Positions 10,173-20,650 of a DNA stretch of 64,000 bases are shown piece by piece. The notes under the pieces were generated by a model, which worked only from the letters and a program-made list of their open reading frames with translations, made no database searches and was not told where the DNA came from. The DNA is from Pachyseris speciosa (lineage: Eukaryota > Cnidaria > Anthozoa > Scleractinia > Pachyseridae), in the NCBI GenBank assembly GCA_016490735.1, contig JAEMWC010000098.1, positions 1,277,501-1,341,500 on the forward strand, read 5' to 3'. Numbering within the stretch: the stretch's first letter is position 1; every line of letters starts with the position of its first letter. The position numbers and the translations under genes are program-made.

Positions 10173-12065
10173 CATGACAACTTCACGCCGCTTTAAGTGT
10201 GTACCCCAAATTCTGGGGTCATTGAGCATTCATATATTCACGCTATTGTTCTTACACATCACTTATTCACAACGATGTTCTGCCGACAACACGGCATGTT
10301 TCCGAAGAGCGCAAGCTCTTTGATGTAGGTGAGATATTTTTCTTTTATTAACAGAGAAGAAATAAAACCCAAGGGACTAAGATGATATCTGCTTGATTGA
10401 TTTTAAATTAATAGCATGTGTGCCACAGCTGGTGCCACCATTCTTGTCAATTTCAAACTTGAACCAGATATCGAAGGGAGGTTTTTGTCAATTACCACAG
10501 AACAACCGGACAAATCGGTCAATATTTACGCTCCCAGCGAAAATCGCGTTCGAGTGAACAATTTCTTGAAGGCCGTAAACAGCCTTGGAAATTTGAGAGT
10601 AAAGATCGAAGATTCTACATAATCGCCTTTTTAACTTTTCTGAGTCAAAATTTTGCTCGAGAGAGGGAGGGTTTCCTTTTTCAAAGTAAACACGGGAGCG
10701 CACGCGAATTGAATTCATGACCGCGGAGTATTATTTACCTTGGTACAAAGCAGCAGTTACAAAACTTGTTGCGTGTGGCAATGCGACTTTGGCGTTAAAC
10801 ATTTTTATTTGTTGATGTTTTTTTACCTTATTTCGTTTCCGTTGCCTTTGCTTTAACATTCTCTGCGTAAAATCTTTTCGACTGATGGAACAAGGCAAGC
10901 AAATAATCGGAAAGATTACGTGCATCAAGCGTGACGAGCGTCAGGGGACGTGACAAGACACGGCAATTGGTCAATTCTAGACAGTTGACATGACAACCGG
11001 ACAAAAATTGCGGTTTTCTTGCTCGCGAAGCTTGCTTGATCAAAACAACATCCGTGTTTACTAAAAAGAGTCTGGAGAATTACGTAAATCATAGTAATGC
11101 CTCGACAGCCGTTTGACGATGGATGACTCTTTTGACCGATGTACTTGGCCTGAAATCTTCTTAAACAAAACAAATGCGTTTTATTTCAGTTGTTAGACGA
11201 TATACACGATAAAAAACCTCGATTGTTTATCTTAAAATAGAAACTTAACAAGTTACACGCCGCGATTGTCGGAATTAACGTGGCTGCATGGAGCAAAATT
11301 AACTCACTGAGTTATAAATAAAAAAAATACAAATCAAGAATTTTTAATTTAATTTCTTTATTGAGCAACGAAAGAAAACGTCATCAAATACATATATATT
11401 CTGGGAGGAACAGATAACATGAAACATGACACTGCTCCGAGTAAAACTTGACGGCGGCTTTGAATCGAACACTCAGTCAGCCTCAAAAAGAAAAGAATCC
11501 TAAATTAAATCTCTCCTCGAATGTTGTGGTCAAAGGAAAAGTTCAAATCCATTAAGTGGCCTGGGCATTCACCACGCATCGGAACGTGTTCACGCATAAA
11601 TTAATCATGGCCGCCGCTCTAGGAAAAAAAATTCTAACGCGTTCTGTGACCAAAACAACTCGTTCAAGATCTCTTTTTAAAGCTCTCAATATGATCTGTA
11701 TTCAAAAATACACAAGCTTAAGCTTACAAAACTTGAAAATACGTTGCGAAGAAGCCAAATCTATAAAATGTCTGCGGTGATTACTTCATAATCTTTCACA
11801 CGTCGCGAACAAAAGGATACGTTCACAAGTCAGTTCACACATGGTCCCTTAATTGCAGTATTGTTCCAGTCTTTTGAAGTCTCTTTGAGGTCTCCATCCA
11901 AAATATCCCACCTTTTTCAAACCGAATAAAACCAAAATTATTCGAGACGCTTTCGGTACTACCGAAGGCAATGCCCAAAGGAATAAACTGAGCCTTCAAG
12001 CTACAACATCCAGCGGTATAAGCCATTTCAGAAAGACACACTTAAAGCGGCGTGAAGTTGTAATG
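10173..12065. mobile_element. 1.9-kb TIR element nested in the right arm of family A copy 1
   Basis: The termini share about 29 bp of inverted repeat (ACAACTTCACGCCGCTTTAA plus AGTGTG), with CATG and AATG at the outer edges. It interrupts the right arm of the host foldback; the left arm keeps the uninterrupted sequence near 7549-7552 (TTTGCATACAAACTC). Interior open frames, such as 68 codons at 10416-10622 plus and 68 codons at 11835-12041 minus, have no recognised domain. No transposase is seen, so it is probably non-autonomous. Confidence 0.75.
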
Positions 12066-12864
12066 TGTATGCAAATATAGGGTTGAGAGAAGAGCTGAGA
12101 TCCCTTTTGCATAACGCGTGCGTGACTAACGGAGCGGAAAACGAAAAAAGTTAGCTAAGAATTTATTTACTCTCTCACATCTCTCATCGCCAAAGCTGAG
12201 AGGTCAGATAGTATTGGGGTTTTCAGTATTGAGATAGAAGAGAACGCAGTTTTCGGTAAAATTTCTGTCATGTGCGTGTTTTGGTTGTGTGAATGGAACT
12301 ACCGCTTAATAAAAGAACAGTCAGAGCCAAGCGGTTTTTCGAATAGATGGATCAGTTTTGTTGCCACACAACAAATAAGTTCCTGTATTTTAATGCTTTC
12401 AACTAAGTTACAACATTAGCGCTTGATTTGACTTGCATGTTTGGAGTAATGTCTGAAAAAATATTGGTGACAGACTTTTTTTTCCAGCAAATGGATCGCA
12501 AGAGTGACGCTACCAAGAAAAAGCGCGATTTTATTTTGAACACATAATAGAGTTCGGAATACACCAATCCGTGTTAACTATTAACGAGCAAGCCTTGGCA
12601 AGTTTATTGTTTTCATTGTACTAGAGTGACGCTCATTAGTATGCAGGAAGGCAGTGACTAGACACATAATTAGTATGGAGGAACGCATTTTTACCTAGGC
12701 ACTCAACTAGTAAGGAGGAACGCATTTTTGGCGAGGGAATCCAAAGGGAACGCAAAGGGAACGCAAAGGGAATGCAGAAAAGGGGTTAATTCTGACCATG
12801 ATAGACTACTAAGGAAAAGTTCCAAAATGCTGACCAAGAACATAAATTTAAATTTCACACCTAC

Positions 12865-13728
12865 CTTCGGAGTTTACTTCATGTAGCATTGAGTTTTCCT
12901 GAATGCCGTGTTGATGAAGAGTCATAACGTCATTCAGGAGTCGCTTGCCATTATAAGCAAGCTCAGGAAGAAAACCAGGACGGAACTCGTTCCTCTCGTT
13001 AAGCTTGTTCTTAACCATTCTCACAGTGTCGCTCGGTTCAACATCCAAGACGATCGTGATTCCAGCCAGCATCTTGACAGATATCTGCATGTGAACGGGT
13101 ATTGGAATCAAGGTTACTGTTGATTCGTTTTCAATGTTGTACTGAATCAGAGTCCGGTTCTCTTTGAGTCGATTGCCATTAAACATGAGACTTTGTTGGT
13201 ATGAAGGAATCCCTTCTTTGATGTCAATTTCGTTTATTAGGTCCTTGATGGAAGCGGTTGGTTTGAGCTTCAAGGTGATCGTTTTGTCAGTACCCATTTT
13301 TACGTGAACTTTTATTTCCGGTTTCCTCCTGTAATCACGCAAGGTGCAACTGTTTTCGAGCTCTCTATGCGTTCTCATTCGCATCGTGGGTGTAGTTCCT
13401 GTAAACATTTCCACTGGTTTAACCTCATGCTTTAGAAACAGGAGTAGAGTTGATCCCTTTTCAATGCTGAAGTCTCTCAGAAAGAGATTGTTTTCCAGTT
13501 CCTTCCCACTCGTAGCAGAGAAGAGAAGTTGCTGTTCTGGCGGAATTCCCTCCTGCCAATGAATTTTCATTTTGACATTTTTAACAGAATCTCTTTCTTT
13601 AACTTCCAAGGTGATCATTTTTCCACTTGGAAATTCTATGAAGATTTGCATAAAACCACGTGAAGCGGATCTCGACCTGCTGTTTGGGGTGTGAAAGTGT
13701 GGTGAAACGTCTGCTACATTAACACAAG
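12865..13728 (-). CDS. exon with four ubiquitin-like repeats (tandem copy 2)
   Basis: An 864-bp minus-strand exon runs from acceptor TTGTTTTAG (13730-13729) to donor GTAGGTGT (12864-12863), phase 1 at both ends. Residues before the last repeat are almost identical to the exon at 5501-6361 (one Asn to Asp change noted near NLFLRDFS). The last repeat is different (KLNERNEFRPGFLPEL... ending MLHEVNSEG). Its terminal 70 bp match the end of the exon at 14236. As in copy 1, the second UBL is collapsed and there is no Gly-Gly terminus. Confidence 0.8.
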
Positions 13729-14235
13729 CTAAAACAACAATAAGCAAAACATTAAAACAGGAAGAGGATGTAACTTAAATTTTCACCCAACCCCTGACAA
13801 GAGGACTACTCACAGGCAAACCTGAATGCTGTGTTATCTTTTGTCGCTGATTAGTTGACTTTGTTGAGGTGGTCCCAGCTACAGTAGCGTCCCTCGTATG
13901 GATATCCCTTAACATTACATTTTGAACCTAAACCTTAAACTTAGCTTACTACCACTTGCAGCCAGTCTGCACCCCCAGATCTGAGCTGTACGTGCTGATT
14001 CACCCACGTCCTTGTTGTTACTTGACACTTAAACTTTAAGTCAGACCTTTCTAGTTTAGGAGAAATCTCTTTAATGTGTTTATACATACTCTTGCAGATT
14101 CAGAGATATAGGTTCCTTCGTTGCTGTTGGCAGTTTTTGGCTCAACCATGTTACAAGAAAGAAAAGGAATGAGCCAGCAATGAGGAAAAGTTGCAAAATC
14201 CAGACCAAGAACATAAATTTAAATTTAACACCTAC
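13729..14235. other. duplicated intron with preserved empty transposon site
   Basis: This is nearly identical to 6362-6820 plus 12810-12864. It contains the single-copy TGAGGAAA (14181-14188) that is duplicated around the 6-kb foldback in the other intron copy. Confidence 0.75.
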
Positions 14236-14608
14236 CTTCGGAGTTTACTTCATGTAGCATTGAGTTTTCCTGAATGCCGTGTTGATGAAGAGTCATTACG
14301 TCTAGATCTAAGATTGATCTGTTCTGGATACCGTAGGTTCTTAATGTGCGTCCATCTTCAAGTTCATGCAGATGAAACATGAGACACTGATCTTTTCGAG
14401 GGATACCTTGCTGGTCCTGAATTTTATTCTTCACATTTCCTATGGAATCACTAGGTTTCACTGATAAGATGAACTCTCTTCCAGCTGTTTTCCCACCAAC
14501 CACTCGCACAACGATTTCGAAGCCCGCTGTTCGTTGATGGCTCAAGGGTTCGTTTTCTGGAGAATTAAAAGCCCACTCGGCAACCGAGTCAAATAAGGCA
14601 CGGAACAT
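14236..14608 (-). CDS. likely first coding exon: one UBL with chimeric tail
   Basis: An ATG at 14608-14606 opens 124 codons plus one base, ending at donor GTAGGTGT (14235-14234). The exit phase of 1 matches all downstream UBL exons. An in-frame TAA lies a few codons upstream, supporting this start unless a non-coding exon precedes it. After about 25 unremarkable residues there is one ubiquitin fold (FEIVVRVVGGK..., SIGNVKNKIQD, QGIP..DQ, TLRTYGIQNRS). It then runs into VMTLHQHGIQENSM, the final strand of the neighbouring copy-2 exon. The join near 14302 is the edge of the tandem duplication, so this exon ends in a borrowed tail. Confidence 0.65.
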
Positions 14609-15611
14609 GTCTTTATAGTGTTATATAAATACCCTTGCTGCTCTCTAGAAAAATCGGGTCGATTGGTGTTGTTGTTTGTGTTTCGCTTTATCACCTGGTC
14701 TGTGTTCAGGACGAAGGATGGAGACTCTTAACTGTGCTTAGCAATGCAATCTCTCATGCGACCAAGTTTCGAGTTGTTTATTTCATGCAAGACTCAACAA
14801 CTTCAACCACTGCCTCCACTTACACTCTGCAGTTCACCTAAATGACAAAGGAAAACCCATGTCAGAAATTTAGGCACACTCGTTGGTCCCTTTTTGAGCA
14901 TACTGGTCCCGATAAAAACTTTTGTTTTGTTTTGAGCTAAACTGTTTTTTGACTCGGGTTGCTGAGGTGTAATGTATGGTTGCATTGCAAGCGAAAATCT
15001 GGGAGGTACCATGTCTGGAGTCACAAGGTAGGTCTCGTGAGTCGCTTCCAAGTAAAACGAGTGAAGGTAGTTTTTAATCGAAAAGGGCCAAAGGTAAGCA
15101 GGAATAATGTACATGAACGAGCGTGGTATTTGAGGTGCAGTATCTAGAACATCAGCTAATCAGTGATAATTTAGATTGACCATTATTAGCTAGTATTTTT
15201 GGTCCTCAAATTTACTATGAATAAACATGTTAAAACCTTGATCAGTATGACTCGGTTGTTTTCTATGCATCTTGTTCTCATGATCATACAGTGACCATTT
15301 TGAATAATTTTAGCGCATTTGAAGTTCACGAGGATGGGACGGAATTGTTTTGGGGAAACCATTTACAATAGGGAACAGTCATTATTTATCGCCTCTGGGA
15401 GAAGGGGGGGGGGGGTGGGGGGCTCACTTGATTTGAAAGGAGTGAAAGGGGGGTTTACTCGGAAAATGTTGAGCGAAAGGAGGGTGCACTAAATGTAGAC
15501 AGTATTCAACAACAACAACAATTTATGAATTCGTGTAGCACATTTTCTATGACGTAATAATCAAATGGGCTTTATATGTATAGATCAACATATGATATGA
15601 TATATAAAAGA
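14609..15611. other. no recognised gene; short poly-G tract
   Basis: This lies upstream of the UBL first exon on the minus strand and probably holds its promoter. A TATA-like ATATAAATA at 14623-14631 is too close to the ATG (about 15-20 bp) to be its TATA box. A G-rich run lies near 15406-15422. Open frames under 105 codons here show no domain. Confidence 0.35.
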
Positions 15612-15899
15612 CCACGCCACGGCACTGCAAACTACGTCCCTACTCTTTGCGAAGAGAGTGTGGGTTCTTAACTTAGCGTCCCACAGATCATTAGGAACAA
15701 GTGTTGTGAGACGGGATCCACGGTTTGCCCTCCTTATCCGAGAAGACAAGAAAGCCTAACCATTGGCAGACGTCATTTTACAAACGCAGCACTTTCTCCT
15801 CAATTATTTGGAGACCCTGAGTGCTGGTCCGGCCGGGGTTTGAACCCGCGACCTTCCGCACGGCAGTCCCGTACTCTATCAACTAAGCTAACCAGCGGC
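15612..15899 (-). repeat. tRNA-derived SINE
   Basis: Read on minus, it begins CCGCTGGTTAGCTTAGTTGA (A-box region) followed by GGGTTCAAACCC (B-box) about 45 bp on, then about 220 bp of unrelated body. The two-box polymerase III promoter at the 5' end and the non-tRNA body are typical of tRNA-derived SINEs. No foldable tRNA is claimed. Confidence 0.75.
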
Positions 15900-16196
15900 T
15901 TTTACCCATCTCCGTGTTATGAAGCTCAACAAAGCTTGAACAAATAAAAAGACAAAAAACAAAAAAACCTCACACGTCACATGTCAGCGTTGCACACGTG
16001 CCAGTGCCCTTCTGTGTAACCGCTTTCTTTTATTTCCTTCAGTTCTCTTCGGGAATCGTTCCCTGCTTTCGGAGAACCAGATAACCATCTGAGGAACGAC
16101 AGAAGTTGATAATGTCCAGCTAGTTGCTTAACTGGAGCTTCTGGATGATGATGAGATGATCTTTAATTAAGATTTCAACAACACATTTACAAACGT

Positions 16197-16239
16197 GACT
16201 GATCCGCAAATAGCACTGGCTAGTCTAGGCGGATCAGTC
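16197..16239. repeat. hairpin element, copy 1
   Basis: The structure reads GACTGAT CCGC / AAA / TAGC / loop ACTG / GCTA / GTCTAG / GCGG ATCAGTC. The outer stem of 7 bp is perfect. The core (CCGC..GCGG, AAA opposite GTCtAG, TAGC..GCTA) is shared with copies at 38218 and 47324, while the outer stem sequence is unique to this copy. It is preceded on plus by GATGATGAGATGATC and TTAATTAA, which on minus would be the tail end of a retrotransposon. Confidence 0.8.
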
Positions 16240-17479
16240 ATTTATACATAAGGAATTTTTAAAAAAATTAAATAAATAAGAGTTGGAGTTTCTCTGCTGC
16301 CTCGTTGAGATATAACAACTCGTGTGAGGAGAAAGGCTACCGAAAATCTTGTGCTGTCCACGTGGGAGGTTCCGAACAAAATATTCATATTTTGAGGGTA
16401 TTATACTTGGCCAAACCGGACAATCCTGCGATTTCCCCGGGTTAGGACGGTGATAAATAATGACTGGTCCTCACGTAGGCAACATGAGCAGCAAATTTAG
16501 AATAAACTCTAGGAATCCGCTCACAACTACAGTCATACTACTGTATTGCGAGGCAATTTAAAACTTTTCTCTCTTGTTAGTTGCCTGCTAGTGTAACATC
16601 AAGCTGAGCAAAACATCATTGAGAAGTATTATATATAGCTTTGTGAACATTTTGTATATCGTATTTCACCACCTCTCTACACTGAACGTATCGGTCTTCA
16701 GCCATGACAGTACTAGCCTCCTACGCAAACGCTCTTTCGGCTCGTCACGAGTAGTGTATGTTCAGCAAAATTAAGCCTCATTACTGTCTAGGTGTCTAGG
16801 TGTCTAGTTGACCAGGTAAATCATTAGTATTCAAACTGCCTAGGTGGATTAGCTAAGATGTCTTCCTGTATATTAATGTTGATTTCCTCCATACTAATGA
16901 GTATCCATTCTTCTGAACGGAACCAAAACATGTATGAAACTATAGAACACTCGAGGAATTTACACTATGTATGAAACACTCGTGGAATTTAAACTATGTA
17001 TGAAACACAGATCCATTTTAATTAGCGTTATATCAAACAATGAGCTCTGAAATCCCACGCGTGTACCTTAATACAACTTTATTGTCAAGAGAACTTAAAC
17101 TGATCCATCGATTCGAAAAACAGCTTGGTTCTGACTGTTCTTTTATTAAGCGGTAATTCCGTTCACACAACCAAAACACACACATGACAGAAATTTTAAC
17201 CGAAAACTCTCTATTTCAATCCTGACTGTAAAAAGCAGCCAAGAGAATCAAACATTGTAAAATAACAGCAGATTCAGTTCCTGGGTGGCCTACTTTGTAT
17301 GGAGACGATGAAGGGCCGAACACAGCGAAGATAGGTTAGTAACCCCGCCTGCAGCACCAGTAGCTTGTCACACCAAACCGCATCCCATAGGCTTCACATT
17401 TTCACCGCTTGTTTAAAAGGCGGCGCTCCACTTGCCGTTCAGTTTGCTATCAAAGCTCGAGCTGTTCAAACCAAAAGAA

Positions 17480-17925
17480 ATGTCTCGGAGCGACGGTTAT
17501 AATGACTACCTTCTTCAACGGGTAATGGAAATTTCGAAGATAGCGAAGACAATGAAGACTTTCAATCTAGCCAAGAAACGGATTCTTCCCAAGGAGTGAC
17601 AAAGCACTTAAACCCTCGGTCGCGCGTATTAGATGAAGCTCAGGAACGCCACGAGGTCCAGCTCAATGCTTTGGTCGATGAGTACAAAAGGAACGGACAT
17701 TCGGATAATGTGGCTCACCTTAAAGCCCAGAACGCTCTCCTTCCTCTCTACAGAGAAGAACTGAGAAAAGTACTGTTAGAGTATTTGCAGTAGACGCGAG
17801 CGATGAAGAAAGATTACACCCTCCAAAAAGTGACGGAAACCCAAAAAGATCTCAAAGATACGGATGGATTTGATTGGCTAGAACCGACAGAACTAGCCAT
17901 CGATAAGCGGAGATTCTTTGCTTAA
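17480..17925 (+). pseudogene. broken small transposon gene, function unknown
   Basis: An ATG at 17480 opens a Ser/Asp-rich frame that must shift by one base near 17525 to reach the long frame. That frame reads through an acidic stretch (EDSEDNEDF), then HEVQLNALVDEYKRNGH and a Leu-rich helix ending LLEYLQ at an in-frame TAG (17791-17793). The same frame stays open after the stop for 43 more codons to TAA near 17925. With one frameshift and one nonsense codon it is inactive here. I do not recognise the family. An equivalent coding tail was not seen in copy 1, whose arms carry a different C-terminus. Confidence 0.5.
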
Positions 17926-18585
17926 TCGATTGTTTGTGAAGCAACCCATTCCACAAGCTGAAGACTAGACCTACTTTGACTGTTCTACTATGTTTTTGCT
18001 CTCAATACAAATGTATTTCAAACCAATATCTAGCGCGTTGTTCTCTTGAAGTTTCTTTCTTTGTTAAGGGACTTGTCTTATTATTTGGTATTCTCAATGT
18101 AACGAAGACGATTGCTGGCATCCTAATTTCCTGATACTTTGTGCTAAACATTTCGTAGTTGTTGGAGATTTCTTTGTCAATAAATGGGTTTTTTATTCAC
18201 TTCAAATCTCTGTGTATTTGAATCATTTTTGTATTCGTTAATAAAAGGAATAATGCCTCAAGAAACGTGTTGTTCGAAAACGTTCATTAGTCGCATGTTG
18301 AAAATTTAGCGCTCCGAACGTCCATTGTCGTTGTTCGATGGTAGAGCTCTCCATGGGCTGAGAGGTCAGATAGCATCGGGATTTTCAGTGTTGAGATAGA
18401 AGAGAACACAGTTTTGTAACAACCAGTCGGGATTGAAATAAAGAGTTTTCGGTTAAAATTTCTGTCATGTGTGTGTTTTGGTTGTGTGAACGGAATTACC
18501 GCTTAATAAAAGAACAGTCAGAACCAAGCGGTTTTTCGAATCGATGGATCAGTTTAAGTTCTCTTGACAATAAAGTTGTATTAAG

Positions 18586-19650
18586 TAAAAGACATATCCA
18601 AAAAGTACTTTCACGGGATAATTGTGCTTGGCTAAAGATGGCGGACCTCGCGGGAAAACATCCAAATTTATGATTGGTTCCTTGCGATCCTGTCTGATGG
18701 AATAAATCAGTTTTAAAACCACTATCTTTACAATTCATACACTTAGTTGTAGTCTTCTGTCGGTGATTAAAATTGGGTTGATAGACCAACGCGGCTCCTG
18801 CTGTGTGCCCATTGTGTAAAGCATATCTATAAGCGATTTTCCTTTTCTATAAGAAATCAAGGGGGGGTTCCTTGAATATCCTTCTGAGTAATGGTTGTTC
18901 TTGTATTAGATGTCATTTGTTCATTTTCAAACATGGTAACGATGCTTGAAATTGCGTCACGTCACGAAGGGTAGAAGCTTCTTGTGCGTTCTCTGTTTTT
19001 GTGTTAGAGCTGCTTTTCTGCCCGCATAGTTAACTTCTGAGAGTATCTGTTCCACCATTTTCTTAGGGTAACTTTTAAAGATAAGGAGCACTTTAAAATT
19101 TTCTATTTGTCTATGAAAGTGACTCTTAAGGAGTTACTCAAGAAAGGCTCATAGAAAAGACTCAAGAAAGGTTCAGTAATCTTACAGTACTAAAATTATA
19201 CACTCGCAAAGACAGCAGACAAACTTCGCCTTGCTGAAGTGGCAAATGAATTTGATGGTCGTAACTACAATCGAAAATAAGGAATTTCGGTACGTATACA
19301 TGAAGAGAATCCGATTTCGTGACAGTAAGCAAATCAATGAACCAAACTTATGATTACTCTACCTTCGTTTACAGATTACTTTAAGTGCGATTACAAAGCT
19401 TATTTTGTCACTAACCTCTTTCTCTCTAAATACTTGAATTGAGTTGAAAATTGTAGAAAAGTATATCCCTGAATTTTTGAGTAAATAAAATATGTTAACT
19501 GCTGGACAAAGCTTATGAATTTAAGGGAATTATACGCTTTTTAATTATTTTTAGAGTTAGTCCCCTCCCTCACTTCAAAACGCAGGAGCAGACCACCCCT
19601 CCCCCCCCCCCCCCCCCCCCCTCATTTTAAAAACTGCTCCGCGGGCCCTG
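18586..19650. mobile_element. 1.07-kb insertion in the right arm of family A copy 2
   Basis: It is flanked by ATTAAG on both sides (18580-18585 and 19651-19656), a 6-bp target duplication. The left arm of the host has the single-copy site at 17067-17072. The ends (TAAAAGACATATCC and GCGGGCCCTG) are not inverted repeats. A poly-C run lies at about 19602-19621. There is no coding sequence, and the class is unknown. Confidence 0.65.
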
Positions 19651-20499
19651 ATTAAGGTACACGCGTGGGATTTCAGAGCTCATTGTTTGAGATAACGCTA
19701 ATTAATATGGGTCTGTGTTTCATACATAGTTTAAATTCCACGAGTGTTTCATACATAGTGTAAATTCTCGAGTGTTCTATAGTTTCATAGATGTTTTGGT
19801 TCCGTTCAGAAGAATGGATACTCATTAGTATGGAGGAAATCAACATTAATATACAGGAAGACATCTTAGCTAATCCACCTAGGCAGTTTGAATACTAATG
19901 ATTTGCCTGGACAACTAGATACCTAGACACCTAGACAGTAATGAGGCTTAATAGCAAAATACTACTGTCACGCGTTCCTTCCCCTTCGTTGGGGGAGGAA
20001 CGCGTGACGAGCCCAAGGACGTCTGCGTTGGAGCCTATGTCGGTAGTTCCCTACTGCCTGACAGTTTCCTGACACGAGAGTCAGTTGAAGGAAGTATGTC
20101 TTCCCAGTTACCCAAAATGTCACTCAGTTAGTTTAAGACTTTCCGGGTATGCAAATATAAGTTATCCAGCTTTTCCAAGAAAAGGCAAGGAACTAGAGCT
20201 CCCCGTGCAAAAGCAAGTGGAATGATTAATTCTACATTATGAACACAAAATAATGCATCCCTAACCAGAAATATTTAGGCAAACGACAAACAGACAAGCC
20301 AACAAAGAAAGCAAACAACAAATACAATAACAACAACAAAGAAGGGAAGGAGTAACTAAGCGAGGAGTATGTTGTCATAGCAGCCGCAGAGTTAAAGATG
20401 GTCTGTAAGGTCAGCTGGGGTCTCATGCGTCAAAATACCAGCTCTGTACTGCATATTTTACTGCGAAAAAAATAATTATAAGTAGCTCAACGAGAGCGG

Positions 20500-20650
20500 T
20501 AGCCTCGCAGCTCCTACAAGCTCTAAATTTCAGTGGCGGGGATAGTGTCGCAGCCCTATTGTTTTAGGGCTAGGGTCCATTGTTTGTGTTGTTTGTTCTT
20601 TTGTCTCACCTGAAGGGTGGTCTCCAATTAGGTGAGCTGCGAGGTGACCC
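20500..20650. repeat. dispersed repeat, copy a
   Basis: It shares about 150 bp with 52581-52744, including CAGCCCTATTGTTTTAGGGC and GTCTCACCTGAAGGGTGGTC. The ends carry TAGCCTCGCAGCTCCTA and a partly complementary GAGCTGCGAGGTGAC, so it is MITE-like. Confidence 0.75.

Larger units (their letters stand above)
6821..12809. mobile_element. 6-kb foldback DNA transposon (family A, copy 1)
   Basis: The ends are inverted: left GTAGTATATCATGGTCAG, right (reverse complement) GTAGTCTATCATGGTCAG, continuing as closely similar arms of about 730 bp and, discounting a later insertion, about 1.3 kb (6821-8140 against 12809-12066 plus 10172-9595). Flanks are TGAGGAAA (6813-6820) and TAAGGAAA (12810-12817), an 8-bp target duplication with one mismatch. 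The uninterrupted site is visible at 14181-14188. Both arms carry the same C-terminal coding tail (minus 7830-7920, plus 9805-9898) ending in SDYPPSEDxDD and a stop, so the arms arose by inverted duplication of one element end. No transposase was recognised. The 8-bp duplication fits several superfamilies (hAT, P and others), so class is left open. Confidence 0.8.
16751..19965. mobile_element. foldback transposon (family A, copy 2)
   Basis: The ends again begin GTAGT (left GTAGTGTATGTTCAGCAAAA; right complement GTAGTATTTTGCTATTAAGC) and continue as arms of about 460 bp. Flanks CGTCACGA and TGTCACGC agree at 6 of 8 positions, consistent with a decayed 8-bp target duplication. It shares blocks with copy 1, including ACCGCTTAATAAAAGAACAG and the 3' region CATCCTAATTTCCTGATA. 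Its middle holds a broken small gene (17480-17925), and its right arm carries a 1.07-kb insertion. Confidence 0.7.

Noticed and set aside
6821..12809. Polinton/Maverick or a viral genome because of the long terminal inverted repeats
   Set aside because: Far too short, with no polymerase, integrase, packaging ATPase or capsid-like coding, and an 8-bp rather than 6-bp target duplication.
14621..14632. TATA box for the UBL first exon
   Set aside because: Only about 15-20 bp before the ATG, leaving no room for a normal start site; probably chance in AT-rich DNA.
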